From Lentzea jiangxiensis (lineage in GTDB: Bacteria > Actinomycetota > Actinomycetes > Mycobacteriales > Pseudonocardiaceae), in the NCBI RefSeq assembly GCF_900104175.1, contig NZ_FNIX01000001.1, positions 1,253,975 through 1,317,974 of the forward strand: a DNA stretch of 64,000 bases. Direction: 5' to 3'. This document shows positions 1-9,250 of this stretch, piece after piece; the first letter of the stretch is position 1, and each line of letters opens with the position of its first letter. The notes under the pieces were generated by a model. The model was not told the DNA's origin and did not search any database. It saw nothing but the letters and a program-made list of their open reading frames with translations. The translations under genes and the position numbers were made by a program.

Positions 1-1062
1 GCCGGCGGTGGCACCGCCGGACACATCGAGCCGGCACTGGCGCTGGCCGACGCGGTCATGCGGCTGCGGCCGGACGCGCGCGTCGTCGCGCTCGGCACCG
101 AGCGCGGCCTCGAGAGCAAGATCGTTCCAGCCCGCGGGTACCCGCTGGAGCTGATCCCGCCGGTGCCGATGCCGCGCAAGCCCACGCTGGACCTGCTGAA
201 GCTGCCGCTGAACGTGCGCGGTGCCGTGAAGCAGACGCGTGAGGTGCTGGAGCGCGTCGGCGCGGACGTCGTCGTCGGATTCGGCGGTTACGTGGCGCTG
301 CCCGCGTACCTGGCCGCACGGGGCCGCGTGCCGATCGTCGTGCACGAGGCGAACGCGAAGGCCGGTCTCGCGAACAAGGTCGGCGCCAAGTTCGCCGAGT
401 ACGTCGCGGCGGCGGTGCCGGACTCCGGCCTGACCGACGCGCAGATCATCGGCATCCCGCTGCGCCGGTCGATCACGACGCTGAACCGCGCCGCGCTGCG
501 CGACGAGGCCCGCCGCTTCTTCGGCCTCGACCCGCACGCGCCGACGCTGCTGGTGTTCGGCGGTTCGCAGGGCGCGCGCTCGATCAACGAGGCCGTGGCG
601 CCCGTGGCGGCCGAGTTCGCCCGTGCCGGCGTCGGAGTGCTGCACGCGTACGGACCGAAGAACACCGTTGCGGTGCAACAGGTTCCCGGCCGGCCGTCGT
701 ACGTTCCGGTGCCGTACCTGGAGCGCATGGACCTCGCGTACGCCGCCGCGGACGCCGTGCTGTGCCGTTCCGGCGCGATGACCGTCGCCGAGGTGTCGGC
801 CGTCGGCCTGCCCGCGGTGTTCGTGCCACTGCCCATCGGCAACGGTGAGCAGGCCCTGAACGCCGGTCCGGTCGTCGCCGCCGGTGGTGGCCTGCTGGTG
901 CCGGACGAGGAGCTGACGCCCGAGAAGGTCGCGTCGCTCGTCGTCCCGCTGGTGGCCGACCGCGACCGGCTGGCCCGGATGTCCGCCGCGACGCTCGGCA
1001 CCGGCCGTCGCGAGGCGGACGAGGTCCTCGCCCTCGCAGTGCTGGATGTGATCAAGAAGTGA
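1..1062 (+). CDS. murG: MurG, N-terminus cut by window edge
   Basis: UDP-N-acetylglucosamine--N-acetylmuramyl-(pentapeptide) pyrophosphoryl-undecaprenol GlcNAc transferase, which makes lipid II from lipid I at the inner face of the membrane. The frame is open from base 1 and begins inside the glycine-rich GGGTAGH loop typical of MurG, so only the first few residues lie outside the window. The C-terminal half shows [11 protein letters not shown] and the donor-binding stretch with [10 protein letters not shown] and a GNGEQALNA segment. The stop overlaps the murC start by 4 bp (GTGA), which indicates translational coupling. An internal ATG at 58 is not the real start because homology clearly runs upstream of it. 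Confidence 0.96.
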   Translation, partial: AGGGTAGHIEPALALADAVMRLRPDARVVALGTERGLESKIVPARGYPLELIPPVPMPRKPTLDLLKLPLNVRGAVKQTREVLERVGADVVVGFGGYVALPAYLAARGRVPIVVHEANAKAGLANKVGAKFAEYVAAAVPDSGLTDAQIIGIPLRRSITTLNRAALRDEARRFFGLDPHAPTLLVFGGSQGARSINEAVAPVAAEFARAGVGVLHAYGPKNTVAVQQVPGRPSYVPVPYLERMDLAYAAADAVLCRSGAMTVAEVSAVGLPAVFVPLPIGNGEQALNAGPVVAAGGGLLVPDEELTPEKVASLVVPLVADRDRLARMSAATLGTGRREADEVLALAVLDVIKK

Positions 1063-2441
1063 GCCTCGAACGCGTGCACCTCGTCGGCATCGGTGGTGCC
1101 GGCATGAGCGGTATCGCCCGCATCCTGCTGGCCCGCGGCGTGCAGGTGTCCGGATCGGACGCCAAGGACTCGCGGACCGTGCTGGCCCTGCGCGCCCAGG
1201 GTGCGCGGATCGCCGTCGGCCACGACGCGGCGAACCTCGACCAGCTCGTCGGTGGTCCGACCGAGGTCGTGGTGTCGACCGCGATCAAGGACACGAACCC
1301 GGAGTACGCGGCGGCCCGCGAGCGGGGCATCACCGTGCTGCGCCGCGCCGAAGCGCTCGCCGCGCTGATGGAAGACCACCGGGTCGTGTGCGTCGCCGGA
1401 ACGCACGGCAAGACGTCGACCACGTCGATGCTGACTGTGGCGTTGCAGCACTGCCGGCTCGACCCGTCGTTCGCGATCGGCGGCGACCTCAACGAGTCCG
1501 GCGCCAACGCCCACCAGGGCACCGGTGGCGTGTTCGTCGCGGAGGCCGACGAGTCCGACGGCTCGTTCCTGTACTTCTCACCGTCGGTCGCCGTCGTGAC
1601 GAACGTCGAGGCAGACCACCTCGACCACCACGGCACCGTCGAGGCCTACACGGCCGTGTTCGACTCGTTCCTGGAGCGGATCGAGCCCGGCGGCGTTCTG
1701 GTGTCCTGTGCTGACGACCCCGGTGCCGTCCGGCTGGCCGCCGAAGCCCGTGCGCGCGGGATCCGCGTGCGCGAGTACGGACGTTCGGCCCCCGACGCGC
1801 GTCTGGTCGACTACAAGTCGCTCGAGGCCGGTGGCCTCGCGTCGGTCGAGATCGACGGCGTCGCGCTCGAGGTCCGGGTCGCGGTGCCGGGCGAGCACAT
1901 GGCGCTGAACGCCGTGGCCGCTCTGCTGGCCGGACTGGAGCTCGGCGCGGACCAGGCGGGGATGCTGAACGGCCTCGCGGCGTTCGGTGGCGTGCGGCGG
2001 CGGTTCGAGTTCAAGGGCCGTGGCGGTGGCGTGTCGGTCTACGACGACTACGCGCACCACCCGACCGAGGTCGACGCACAGCTGCGCGCCGCGCGTCCGG
2101 TCGCCGGTGCCGGCCGGGTCGTCGTGGTGTTCCAGCCGCACCTGTACTCCCGGACCCGCACGTTCGCGACCGAGTTCGCCGCCGCGCTGTCGCTGGCGGA
2201 CGAGGTGGTCGTGCTGGACGTGTACGGCGCCCGTGAGGAGCCGGAGCCGGGCGTGACGGGTGTGCTGATCGCCGACCAGGTCACGGCTTCGGTGCACTAC
2301 GAGCCGTCGTTCGACCGCGTGCCGCCGCTGGTGGCCTCGCTGGTGCGCGAGGGCGACCTGGTGGTGACGATGGGCGCGGGCGACGTGACGATGCTCGGCC
2401 CCGAGATCGTCACCGCGTTGTCCGGCGAAGTGCAGGCATGA
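1059..2441 (+). CDS. murC: MurC, UDP-N-acetylmuramate--L-alanine ligase
   Basis: Cytoplasmic ATP-dependent ligase adding L-Ala to UDP-MurNAc, the first step of the peptide stem. The 460-aa length is normal for the family. Visible signatures are the N-terminal dinucleotide-fold loop [11 protein letters not shown] near residues 10-20, the P-loop [10 protein letters not shown] from residue 114, EADESDGS in the central domain, and [10 protein letters not shown] in the C-terminal ligase domain. The GTG start at 1059 sits in a 4-bp overlap with the murG stop, and its own stop overlaps ftsQ by 4 bp. murG-murC-ftsQ therefore look like one coupled transcript, as in the mycobacterial dcw cluster. Confidence 0.97.
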   Translation: MSLERVHLVGIGGAGMSGIARILLARGVQVSGSDAKDSRTVLALRAQGARIAVGHDAANLDQLVGGPTEVVVSTAIKDTNPEYAAARERGITVLRRAEALAALMEDHRVVCVAGTHGKTSTTSMLTVALQHCRLDPSFAIGGDLNESGANAHQGTGGVFVAEADESDGSFLYFSPSVAVVTNVEADHLDHHGTVEAYTAVFDSFLERIEPGGVLVSCADDPGAVRLAAEARARGIRVREYGRSAPDARLVDYKSLEAGGLASVEIDGVALEVRVAVPGEHMALNAVAALLAGLELGADQAGMLNGLAAFGGVRRRFEFKGRGGGVSVYDDYAHHPTEVDAQLRAARPVAGAGRVVVVFQPHLYSRTRTFATEFAAALSLADEVVVLDVYGAREEPEPGVTGVLIADQVTASVHYEPSFDRVPPLVASLVREGDLVVTMGAGDVTMLGPEIVTALSGEVQA

Positions 2442-3187
2442 GCGCCCCGGTTCGTGGCAGGTCCACGCGAGCTCGTCCCGCGAACCGGAGACCGAAGAGC
2501 GCCGAGTACCGGGCGCGGCGCAGGGTCGTCCTGCGCCGCCGCCTGGTGGCGCTGCTGACGCTGGTGTCCGTCATCGCGTCGGTGTACTGCGTTTTCTTCA
2601 CGCCGTTGCTGGGCGTCTCGCAGGTGCAGGTGCGGGGCAACTCGGTGCTCACCGAGGAAGAGGTCCGCGACATCGCGGCGATCGAACCGGGCTCACCGCT
2701 GGTGCGCCTGGACCTCCAGGGCATCCACGACCGCGTCGCCACCATCCCGCGCGTCGCCGCGGTGGAGGTCGAACGCCAGCTCCCCGGCACGGTCCGGCTG
2801 CTGCTCACCGAACGCAGCCCGGTCGGCTCGGTGAAGATGCCCGACGGCTTCCACCTCGTCGACTCCACGGGCAAGGACTACGCGATCGTGCCGGTGGCGG
2901 CTCCGGGCGTTCCCGAACTGGTGCTGACGCTGCCGTCGTCCTCGGACCCGGCCACGCGCGCCGTGGTCGGGGTGCTGAACGAGCTGCCGGAGAAGCTGCG
3001 GCCCGAGGTGGTGTCGGTGTCGGCCACCACCGGTGCCGACGTGAGGCTGACGCTGACCGGCGACCGCGTGGTGAAGTGGGGCAGCTCCGAGCTCACCCCG
3101 CGCAAGGCGGCCGTGCTGCTCGTGCTGCTTTCTCGGCAGGGCACGACCTACGACGTGTCGTCGCCGGACCTGGCCACGGTGTCGTAG
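2438..3187 (+). CDS. ftsQ: FtsQ/DivIB division protein
   Basis: Bitopic divisome protein that links the late division complex to septal wall synthesis. The 249-aa protein has a basic cytoplasmic N-terminus (about residues 1-33, many Arg), one membrane segment around residues 34-54 ([19 protein letters not shown]), then a POTRA domain starting near [14 protein letters not shown] and a beta domain. The ATG lies in an ATGA overlap with murC. A perfect hairpin follows the stop within 20 nt, so the murG-murC-ftsQ transcript probably ends there and ftsZ is expressed separately. Confidence 0.93.
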   Translation: MSAPVRGRSTRARPANRRPKSAEYRARRRVVLRRRLVALLTLVSVIASVYCVFFTPLLGVSQVQVRGNSVLTEEEVRDIAAIEPGSPLVRLDLQGIHDRVATIPRVAAVEVERQLPGTVRLLLTERSPVGSVKMPDGFHLVDSTGKDYAIVPVAAPGVPELVLTLPSSSDPATRAVVGVLNELPEKLRPEVVSVSATTGADVRLTLTGDRVVKWGSSELTPRKAAVLLVLLSRQGTTYDVSSPDLATVS

Positions 3188-3202
3188 TCCATCAGTTGCG
3201 TT

Positions 3203-3238
3203 GTCAGGCCCGGCGAACGACATGTCGCCGGGCCTGAC
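3203..3238 (+). terminator. Hairpin terminator after ftsQ
   Basis: Perfect 14-bp inverted repeat (arms 3203-3216 and 3225-3238, GTCAGGCCCGGCGA and its complement) with an 8-nt loop, 15 nt after the ftsQ stop. There is no clear U-run, which is usual for high-GC actinomycetes. It may also stop transcription coming from the opposite strand. Confidence 0.8.
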
Positions 3239-4027
3239 CCGTGTCCTACGGGCGCGGTGTCCACGGCCTCGACGGCGTCGGGAACCGGCGCGGGCGGTGG
3301 TACTTCGACCGGGGGTTCGGTGGGGAGCACACGGGGTTGTCCTGGGATCCGCCGCTAGCCGACCGGCCTCAGTCGCGTCAGCGCGGCTCGGACGACCAGA
3401 TTGCCGAGTCTGCTCGTGACGAGTTCCAACACGATCGCTGCCAAGACGAGCGAACGCACGGACGCGGGTGCGGGTGCCAAGACGTGCCTCCTGGTTGATG
3501 ACGACTACCGTGCTCATCGGAGAGCCACTGGCGGTATTAGCCCCAGGGATCGTTGTCACCCGAAGGAAGTACTCAAGACAGCGTGGTGGTGCCTGGTCGT
3601 TGCTGAGCTGTGGGCGCAGACTCCGCGGTCCGTCATTTCGGGGCACCTGAGGGACGGAATCCGTCTCGATCGGTCGTGCCGGCCGCGGCCTCGTGCGGCA
3701 CTACCGGCGGTCGCGGCTGATCACCGGTAAAACGGGTGGAAGCGGCCAAAGCATGGGCGAGACGATCTCTGATCAGAGCTCCGACTAGGCTTGGGGTGCG
3801 CCGTGCTTGTCATCGTGCGTACTGCTTGACGGCACGACCGGGGAGTAGTAGCGCACAGTGTTGGGACTCTGCGGCGTGGCTGCTGGACCGACGCACCGCC
3901 GGTGCTTACCGTCCAGCAGGAACATACGGGGTTGACATAACTCCGGACCTCGACGAGGTCGGAGCGGCAATCCGGGTGGATCACACCCAGCACCACAGCG
4001 CGGACCACGATCAGGAAGGCGGATCCG
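3239..4027 (+). promoter_or_regulatory. Long ftsZ upstream region
   Basis: About 790 bp without a convincing plus-strand gene. Visible signals: a perfect 12-bp palindrome CTCTGATCAGAG at 3767-3778 followed 7 bp later by a TAGGCT -10-like box at 3786-3791; a consensus -35 TTGACA at 3932-3937 without an equally good -10 17 bp downstream; and a small hairpin GACCTCG-A-CGAGGTC around 3946-3960. ftsZ translation is set by AGGAAGG upstream of its ATG. Several ftsZ promoters are plausible, as known in other actinomycetes, but which of these are used cannot be read from the sequence. Confidence 0.5.
3355..3480 (-). CDS. Possible 41-aa small protein between ftsQ and ftsZ
   Basis: Not recognised; tentative. 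On the minus strand a TTG codon (3478-3480) is preceded by AGGAGG with a 6-nt spacer, an unusually good Shine-Dalgarno for this window. It opens a 41-codon frame reading MAPAPASVRSLVLAAIVL and ending in LTRLRPVG. The N-terminal third is hydrophobic and could be a short membrane anchor, followed by an Arg-rich amphipathic stretch. The gene would oppose ftsQ and ftsZ. Only the ribosome-binding site and composition support it; no family is known to me and the frame may be chance. Confidence 0.3.
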   Translation of the reverse strand: MAPAPASVRSLVLAAIVLELVTSRLGNLVVRAALTRLRPVG

Positions 4028-5392
4028 ATGACGCCCCCGCACAACTACCTCGCGGTGATAAAGGTCGTCGGCATCGGTGGTGGCGGCGTCAACGCCGTCA
4101 ACCGCATGATCGAGGTCGGGCTCAAGGGCGTCGAGTTCATCGCGGTGAACACCGACGCGCAGGCCCTGCTGATGTCTGATGCCGACGTCAAGCTCGACAT
4201 CGGCCGTGAGCTCACGCGCGGCCTCGGTGCCGGCGCGAACCCGGAGGTCGGCCACAAGGCCGCCGAAGACCACCGCGAGGAGATCGAGGAGGTCCTCAAG
4301 GGGGCCGACATGGTCTTCGTGACCGCCGGCGAGGGCGGCGGCACGGGCACCGGCGGCGCGCCGGTGGTGGCCTCGATCGCCCGCAAGCTCGGCGCACTGA
4401 CCATCGGTGTCGTGACGCGCCCGTTCTCCTTCGAGGGCAAGCGCCGCGCCAAGCAGGCCGAGGACGGCATCCAGGCCCTGCGCAACGAGTGCGACACGCT
4501 GATCGTCATCCCGAACGACCGGCTCCTGCAGCTGGGCGACATCGGTGTCAGCCTCATGGACGCCTTCCGCTCCGCGGACGAGGTGCTCCTCTCCGGTGTC
4601 CAGGGCATCACGGACCTGATCACGACCCCCGGTCTGATCAACCTCGACTTCGCCGACGTCAAGTCGGTCATGTCCGGTGCCGGCTCGGCGTTGATGGGCA
4701 TCGGCTCGGCCCGCGGTGAGGGCAGAGCCGTCCAGGCCGCGCAGAAGGCGATCAACTCGCCGCTGCTGGAGGCCTCGATGGAGGGCGCGCACGGCGTGCT
4801 GCTGTCGATCGCCGGTGGCTCCGACCTGGGCCTCTTCGAGATCAACGAGTCCGCTTCGCTCGTGCAGGAAGCGGCGCACCCCGACGCGAACATCATCTTC
4901 GGTACGGTCATCGACGACTCGCTCGGCGACGAGGTCCGGGTCACGGTGATCGCGGCCGGGTTCGACAGCGGCGGACCGACGCACAAGAAGCTGGAGCCGA
5001 CGGCGTTGTCCTCGCCGCCCCGGACCGCTTCCGGGCCGATCGCGTCCGCTTCCGCCACGCCTGCGCCTGTGCAGCAGCCGATGGCTCCGCCTCCGGTGCA
5101 GGCGCCGCCTGTTCATGCCCAGCCGGTGCAGGCTCAGCCGGTGCAGGTCCAGCCCGTGCAGGCCCAGCCGGTGCAGGCCCACGTCCAGCCCGCTCCGGTT
5201 CAGCCCGCTGAGGTTCGGTCGGTCCAGCAGCCCACCTCGGTGCCGCCGCAGCCGTCGCATTCGCAGGGGAACGGGTACGTGCCTTCCACGCCTCGGCCGT
5301 TGACCCAGAACGGGTCGATCCCCTCCCGTCCCGTGCCGGTCACCGATGACCCGGACGACGAGGTCGACGTTCCGCCGTTCATGCGGCGGTGA
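4028..5392 (+). CDS. ftsZ: FtsZ, tubulin-like division GTPase
   Basis: Polymerising GTPase that builds the Z-ring at mid-cell or sporulation septa. The N-terminus ([20 protein letters not shown]) is almost identical to mycobacterial FtsZ. The GTP-binding tubulin signature [13 protein letters not shown] is near residues 102-114, and the T7-loop region [11 protein letters not shown] near 204. The protein ends in the conserved tail [12 protein letters not shown] that contacts partners such as SepF. At 454 aa it is longer than the usual 380-400 because the linker after about residue 315 is a Pro/Gln/Val-rich insert made of PVQAQ-type repeats. A terminator follows. Confidence 0.98.
   Translation: MTPPHNYLAVIKVVGIGGGGVNAVNRMIEVGLKGVEFIAVNTDAQALLMSDADVKLDIGRELTRGLGAGANPEVGHKAAEDHREEIEEVLKGADMVFVTAGEGGGTGTGGAPVVASIARKLGALTIGVVTRPFSFEGKRRAKQAEDGIQALRNECDTLIVIPNDRLLQLGDIGVSLMDAFRSADEVLLSGVQGITDLITTPGLINLDFADVKSVMSGAGSALMGIGSARGEGRAVQAAQKAINSPLLEASMEGAHGVLLSIAGGSDLGLFEINESASLVQEAAHPDANIIFGTVIDDSLGDEVRVTVIAAGFDSGGPTHKKLEPTALSSPPRTASGPIASASATPAPVQQPMAPPPVQAPPVHAQPVQAQPVQVQPVQAQPVQAHVQPAPVQPAEVRSVQQPTSVPPQPSHSQGNGYVPSTPRPLTQNGSIPSRPVPVTDDPDDEVDVPPFMRR
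5086..5200 (+). repeat. PVQAQ-coding tandem repeats in the FtsZ linker
   Basis: In-frame degenerate 15-bp units (CCGGTGCAGGCCCAG type) encoding [10 protein letters not shown] five to six times. They expand the disordered C-terminal linker of FtsZ. Such repeats are expected to vary in number between strains through slippage. Confidence 0.75.
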
Positions 5393-5414
5393 GCATCGTC
5401 GGCTGATCTTGTCG

Positions 5415-5447
5415 GACCCCCTGAGCAGCGTTTGGGCTCAGGGGGTC
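5415..5447 (+). terminator. Intrinsic terminator after ftsZ
   Basis: Perfect 12-bp stem (5415-5426 GACCCCCTGAGC paired with 5436-5447), 9-nt loop, followed by TTCCTTG. It lies 23 nt after the ftsZ stop. Confidence 0.88.
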
Positions 5448-5940
5448 TTCCTTGTGGGGGACGCCTGCGGCAGCTTGCTCTGAGCGGGTTCGTGCCGCCT
5501 GCGAGTGGGGCCTGTGGGTCGGTGCCGGTCTGTGGGCACGGTTGTTGCGTTGGCCGTCTCCTGGTTCGTCGGCGGCTGGCGCGTTTGTGGTTCGTAGGTG
5601 GTTGGGGTGCGTGCGGTGGCGTTGCGGTTGCGAGCACTGCGCAGGGCTCTGAGCAAAAGCGGCTCGCCTTCGGCCTCGCTACTGCTCGCCTTCGTCATCG
5701 CGGGAGCGAGTGGCTCCCCTCGCCGACGCCCCGCCCGACCTGCTTTCGCCCGCCCTCCCTTCGCTCCGGCCTGCACCTCGCCGCGCCCGCGCCTCCGCCA
5801 CGACCCGACCTCGCCGACGCCCCGCCTGCGCCCTCGCCCGTCGACGCCGTGATCTCGCCCGTGCTCCTCCCCTCCTCGCCGTCGTTCTCACCTCCCTTCC
5901 CTCGCCATCGGCCTCGCGGTCCCGCCACGGGCGTGCGAAC
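5448..5940. other. Strand-asymmetric intergenic stretch, no gene recognised
   Basis: Roughly the first 190 bp are G+T rich on the plus strand (GTGGTTCGTAGGTGGTTGGGG-like runs); from about 5690 to 5930 the plus strand is almost all pyrimidine with C-rich CTCGCC/CCTCC runs. Frames that stay open here encode Arg/Pro/Ala-rich low-complexity peptides with no recognisable domain, so I treat it as non-coding. Confidence 0.55.
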
Positions 5941-5946
5941 TAGGGT
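5941..5946 (+). promoter_or_regulatory. -10 box of leaderless pgeF promoter
   Basis: TAGGGT followed by 6 nt and then the GTG start at 5953. There is no ribosome-binding site in the remaining bases, so the transcript probably begins at the start codon. Confidence 0.65.
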
Positions 5947-5952
5947 GTAGGT

Positions 5953-6657
5953 GTGCGCATTCGTCGTGTTGTCACCACCCGCGCCGGTGGGGTTTCCAAG
6001 GGGCCGTACGAGTCGTTCAACCTCGGCGATCACGTCGGGGACGACGGGGAGGCGGTCGAGGCCAACCGGGCTCGTCTTGCTGCCGGGATCGGGTTGACGC
6101 CCGAGCGGCTGGTCTGGATGGAGCAGGTGCACGGGCGGACCGTCGCCACGGTGGACGGGCCTGTGGCCGGGGCGCTTGAGGCCACTGATGCTGTTGTGAC
6201 GAAACGGGCTGGTCTCGGACTGGTCGTGTTGACGGCCGACTGCGTGCCCGTGTTGCTCGGGGATCAGGAGGCCGGGGTTGTCGGGGCCGTGCACGCCGGG
6301 CGTGTCGGGGCTCGGGTCGGGGTTGTGGTCGAGGCGCTCAAGGCGATGATGGCGCTCGGGGCCGAGTTGGAGCGCGTCGAGGTTCTGCTCGGGCCCGCTG
6401 TGTGCGGTGAGTGCTACGAGGTGCCCGCCGAGATGCAGAAGGACGTCGAGAAGCACCTGCCCGGTAGTGCGTCGAAGTCGCGGAAGGGCACGCCTGCGCT
6501 GGACCTGAAGGCCGGGTTGTGGAACCAGCTCGCCAGTGCCGGGGTCGGGAGGATCGGGGTGGACCCGCGGTGCACGTTCGAGGAGAAGGACCTCTTCAGC
6601 CATCGCCGGCAGGCGCCCACGGGGCGGCTTGCGTCCGTGATTTGGATTGAGCCGTGA
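5953..6657 (+). CDS. pgeF: PgeF/YfiH family (laccase-domain) protein
   Basis: Member of the YfiH/LACC1 family, annotated as peptidoglycan editing factor or purine nucleoside phosphorylase; zinc-binding. The 234-aa length fits. Family motifs seen are TTRAGGVS near the N-terminus, WMEQVHGR, LTADCVPVLLGD and GAVHAGR, which carry the metal-binding His and Cys, plus LGPAVCGECYEV in the C-terminal half. The usual Trp after HAG is replaced (HAGRVGARVG). It starts a new leaderless transcript after the ftsZ terminator and its stop overlaps yggS by 4 bp. Exact substrate in this organism is not readable. Confidence 0.9.
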   Translation: MRIRRVVTTRAGGVSKGPYESFNLGDHVGDDGEAVEANRARLAAGIGLTPERLVWMEQVHGRTVATVDGPVAGALEATDAVVTKRAGLGLVVLTADCVPVLLGDQEAGVVGAVHAGRVGARVGVVVEALKAMMALGAELERVEVLLGPAVCGECYEVPAEMQKDVEKHLPGSASKSRKGTPALDLKAGLWNQLASAGVGRIGVDPRCTFEEKDLFSHRRQAPTGRLASVIWIEP

Positions 6658-7352
6658 ACCGCGCCGAGGAGTTGGAGCAGAACCTCGCGGAGGTCGAGGA
6701 ACGGATCGCCGAAGCGTGTGAGGCGGCGGGGCGTGAGCGAAGTGAAGTGATGTTGCTCGCGGTGACGAAAACCTGGCCGGCGAGCGATGTCGAGATCCTT
6801 TACGAGCTCGGTTTGCGGAACTTCGCGGAGAACCGGGATCAGGAAGCGAGTGCCAAGGTCGCCCAATTGAGACATCTCGAAGGTGCGAGATGGCACATGG
6901 TAGGGCGATTGCAGCGCAACAAAGCGAAGTCCGTCGTCGGGTGGGCCGATCAGGTGGACTCGGTCGACAGCGTCCGGCTGGCCGAGGCGCTGGCCAGGGC
7001 GGCGCGGGCCCGCGGGCGGACGCTGGACGTGTTGCTGCAGGTCAGCATGGACGGCGATACGTCGCGCGGGGGAGTGGCGTTGGGCGATGTGGCGGAACTC
7101 GCTGGCGTGATCACTCGTTCGGGTGATCTTATTCTGCGAGGTGCGATGACTGTCGCGCCTTTGACGATGGATGCTTCACAGGCGTTTCAAGCGTTGGCTT
7201 CGGTGGTATCTGGGCTACGTGATGATCATCCCACTGCCACCGGTGTGTCAGCGGGAATGAGTGGTGACCTGGAAGATGCCATCTCGCACGGATCTACCTG
7301 TGTGCGTGTCGGAACGGCGTTGCTCGGCAGTCGGCGACTAACCTCGCCATAG
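6654..7352 (+). CDS. YggS family PLP homeostasis protein
   Basis: PLP-binding protein of the YggS/PROSC family, thought to buffer pyridoxal phosphate; no known catalytic turnover. The 232-aa single-domain TIM-barrel shows LLAVTKTWPASDV with the PLP-binding Lys, the ENRDQEA motif, WHMVGRLQRNKAKSV, and the phosphate-binding MSGDLEDAISHGSTCVRVGTAL near the C-terminus. The first Gly of the usual FGENY motif is altered (FAENRDQ), as in other actinobacterial members. The GTG start overlaps the pgeF stop, so the two genes are coupled. It sits between ftsZ and sepF as in mycobacteria. Confidence 0.93.
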   Translation: MNRAEELEQNLAEVEERIAEACEAAGRERSEVMLLAVTKTWPASDVEILYELGLRNFAENRDQEASAKVAQLRHLEGARWHMVGRLQRNKAKSVVGWADQVDSVDSVRLAEALARAARARGRTLDVLLQVSMDGDTSRGGVALGDVAELAGVITRSGDLILRGAMTVAPLTMDASQAFQALASVVSGLRDDHPTATGVSAGMSGDLEDAISHGSTCVRVGTALLGSRRLTSP

Positions 7353-7420
7353 GTTGTCGGGAACCTCGGGACCGTCCGCACCGTCCCCTAAGAGTGGGGC
7401 ACCGCCGAGGAGGGGCTGGA

Positions 7421-8077
7421 ATGAGCGCTTTGCACAAGCTGAAGGCCTACTTCGGGATGGTCCCCGCCGAGTACGCAGACGACCCCGGCTACGACGACGA
7501 CCGGGGTCGCTACGGCGACTACCGGCCGGAGTACGCGGCCGAGGCCGACGACTACGACCCCTACCCGCGGCGCAGTCGCGTGTTCACGCCGGGCCGGTCG
7601 GAGCTCCAGGGCTCCGGGTACCGCCCCGACATCGACGAGCCGGACGACTACGAGCCGGAGTCGCGGCGCGGGGGCACCCCCTCGAGCACGCGGCGCTGGA
7701 GTGCCGACGCACCCGTGCACGGCGCACTCGCGGTCGAGCCGCAGCGTGAACCCGTGAGCAGGCTGCGTCCTGTCGCCGCCGAGCCGGCAGGCAACCCCAT
7801 GGCGCGCATCACCACGCTTCACCCCCGCAACTACAGCGAGGCGCGCACGATCGGGGAGCACTACCGCGACGGCACGCCGGTGATCTTGAACCTGACCGAC
7901 ATGGACGACGCGGACGCGAAGCGCCTCGTCGACTTCTCGGCCGGACTCGCGTTCGCTCTGCGCGGGTCGATGGACAAGATCACCAGCAGGGTGTTCCTTC
8001 TCTCACCGCCGAATGTCGACGTCACGGCGGAGGACCGGAGGAAGCTGGCCGAGGGCGGGTTCGGCAACCACGGTTAG
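7421..8077 (+). CDS. sepF: SepF cell-division protein
   Basis: Membrane-associated FtsZ partner that anchors and bundles Z-ring polymers; actinobacteria lack FtsA and rely on SepF. ATG at 7421 is chosen because AGGAGG lies 8 nt upstream and the residues MSALHKLKAYFGM form the amphipathic N-terminal membrane-targeting helix; an upstream in-frame start at 7394 has no such support. A long acidic/Tyr-rich linker (about residues 20-120) leads to the SepF core, which begins around ITTLHPRNYSEA and contains NLTDMDDADAKRLVDF and FLLSPPNVDV. Length 218 aa. Confidence 0.95.
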   Translation: MSALHKLKAYFGMVPAEYADDPGYDDDRGRYGDYRPEYAAEADDYDPYPRRSRVFTPGRSELQGSGYRPDIDEPDDYEPESRRGGTPSSTRRWSADAPVHGALAVEPQREPVSRLRPVAAEPAGNPMARITTLHPRNYSEARTIGEHYRDGTPVILNLTDMDDADAKRLVDFSAGLAFALRGSMDKITSRVFLLSPPNVDVTAEDRRKLAEGGFGNHG

Positions 8078-8086
8078 AGTTGACCC

Positions 8087-8371
8087 GTGGACCCGATCCG
8101 TCTCGTCATCTTCTACGTCCTCTTCGCGTTCTCGCTGTTCCTGACCGCGCGTGTCGTGGTCGAGATGGTGCGGACGTTCGCGAGGGAGTGGCGCCCAGCG
8201 GGCGGCGTAGCCGTGACGCTTGAGACCGTCTACACGGTCACCGACCCACCGGTTCGTGCACTCCGTCGGGTGATCCCGACTGTGCGGATCGGAGGCGTCG
8301 GGCTGGACCTATCGATTATTGTGCTGTGGCTGGTCGTTATCATTCTGATGCGATTCGCAGATCCCAGGTGA
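8087..8371 (+). CDS. YggT family membrane protein
   Basis: Small integral membrane protein of the YggT family, 94 aa, with two hydrophobic helices at about residues 5-27 and 73-90 separated by a polar stretch containing VTDPPVRALRRVIP, the family hallmark. Function unresolved; the family always travels with sepF and divIVA, so a role in division or polar growth is inferred from context. The GTG start at 8087 follows the sepF stop by 9 bp. Confidence 0.9.
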   Translation: MDPIRLVIFYVLFAFSLFLTARVVVEMVRTFAREWRPAGGVAVTLETVYTVTDPPVRALRRVIPTVRIGGVGLDLSIIVLWLVVIILMRFADPR

Positions 8372-8419
8372 CGGGGAACCGTGGGATGACCGCAGCCCAG
8401 GAGTGCGAGAGGTGATCCG

Positions 8420-9235
8420 ATGCCGTTGACCCCCGCTGATGTGCACAATGTTGCATTCAGCAAGCCACCGATTGGCAAGCGGGGCTACAACGAGGACGAG
8501 GTTGATGCGTTCCTCGACCTGGTTGAGGGCGAGCTGGCCCGCTTGATCGAGGAGAACAACGACCTCCGTCAGCAGGTCGAGCAGCTCGACCAGCAGCTCG
8601 AGACCGCGCGCGCAGACCTCGACGACGCGCGCGCCAAGGCTTCCTCCGGCCCCATGACGAGCCGCATGCCGGTGGAGGAGCCGCGCCGCCTGGCGCCGGT
8701 CCCGCCGCCCACGGTGATGGAGCAGACGTCCCCCGGTGGTGGCGGAGACCACCACGTGCAGGCCGCGAAGGTCCTGGGTCTCGCCCAGGAGATGGCGGAC
8801 CGGCTGACGGGTGAGGCGAAGGCCGAAGCGGACGGCATGCTGTCCGAGGCCCGCACGAAGTCCGAGCAGCTGTTGTCCGAGGCTCGCGCCAAGGCCGACA
8901 CGATGGTCAACGAGGCGCGCACGCGTGCCGAGACCATGCTGAACGACGCGCGCACGCGTTCGGAGACGCTGGAGCGGCAGGCCCGTGAGAAGGCCACCGC
9001 GCTGGACCGCGACGCGCAGCGCAAGCACGCCGAGGTGATGGGCAACATCACCCAGGAGAAGAACACGCTCGAGAAGCAGATCGACAAGCTGCAGACGTTC
9101 GAGCGCGAGTACCGCACGCGACTGAAGACCATGCTCGAGTCGTCCCTGCGCGACCTCCAGGACCGCGGCCCGGCCGCTCCGTCCGAGGGCCGTTCCCAGG
9201 GCTACTCGTTCGGCGCACGCGCCGAAGCGGGCTGA
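8420..9235 (+). CDS. wag31: Wag31/DivIVA polar growth protein
   Basis: Coiled-coil scaffold that marks the growing pole and recruits cell-wall synthesis; essential in mycobacteria and corynebacteria. The N-terminal DivIVA domain starts [20 protein letters not shown] and contains [17 protein letters not shown], which holds the membrane-binding region. A first coiled coil (about 30-60), a Pro-rich linker and a long second coiled coil (about 110-250) built of [18 protein letters not shown]-type 11-residue repeats follow. Start ATG has GAGGTGATCCG upstream. 271 aa is normal. Confidence 0.96.
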   Translation: MPLTPADVHNVAFSKPPIGKRGYNEDEVDAFLDLVEGELARLIEENNDLRQQVEQLDQQLETARADLDDARAKASSGPMTSRMPVEEPRRLAPVPPPTVMEQTSPGGGGDHHVQAAKVLGLAQEMADRLTGEAKAEADGMLSEARTKSEQLLSEARAKADTMVNEARTRAETMLNDARTRSETLERQAREKATALDRDAQRKHAEVMGNITQEKNTLEKQIDKLQTFEREYRTRLKTMLESSLRDLQDRGPAAPSEGRSQGYSFGARAEAG

Positions 9236-9250
9236 ACTACTGTTCGCTAG

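Noticed and set aside
3401-4179. Plus-strand frames in the ftsQ-ftsZ gap
   Set aside because: No ribosome-binding site or family signature; the longest runs into ftsZ out of frame.
5432-5950. 172-codon open frame after ftsZ
   Set aside because: Low-complexity Arg/Pro/Ala peptide in a strand-biased tract; starts inside the ftsZ terminator and has no ribosome-binding site.
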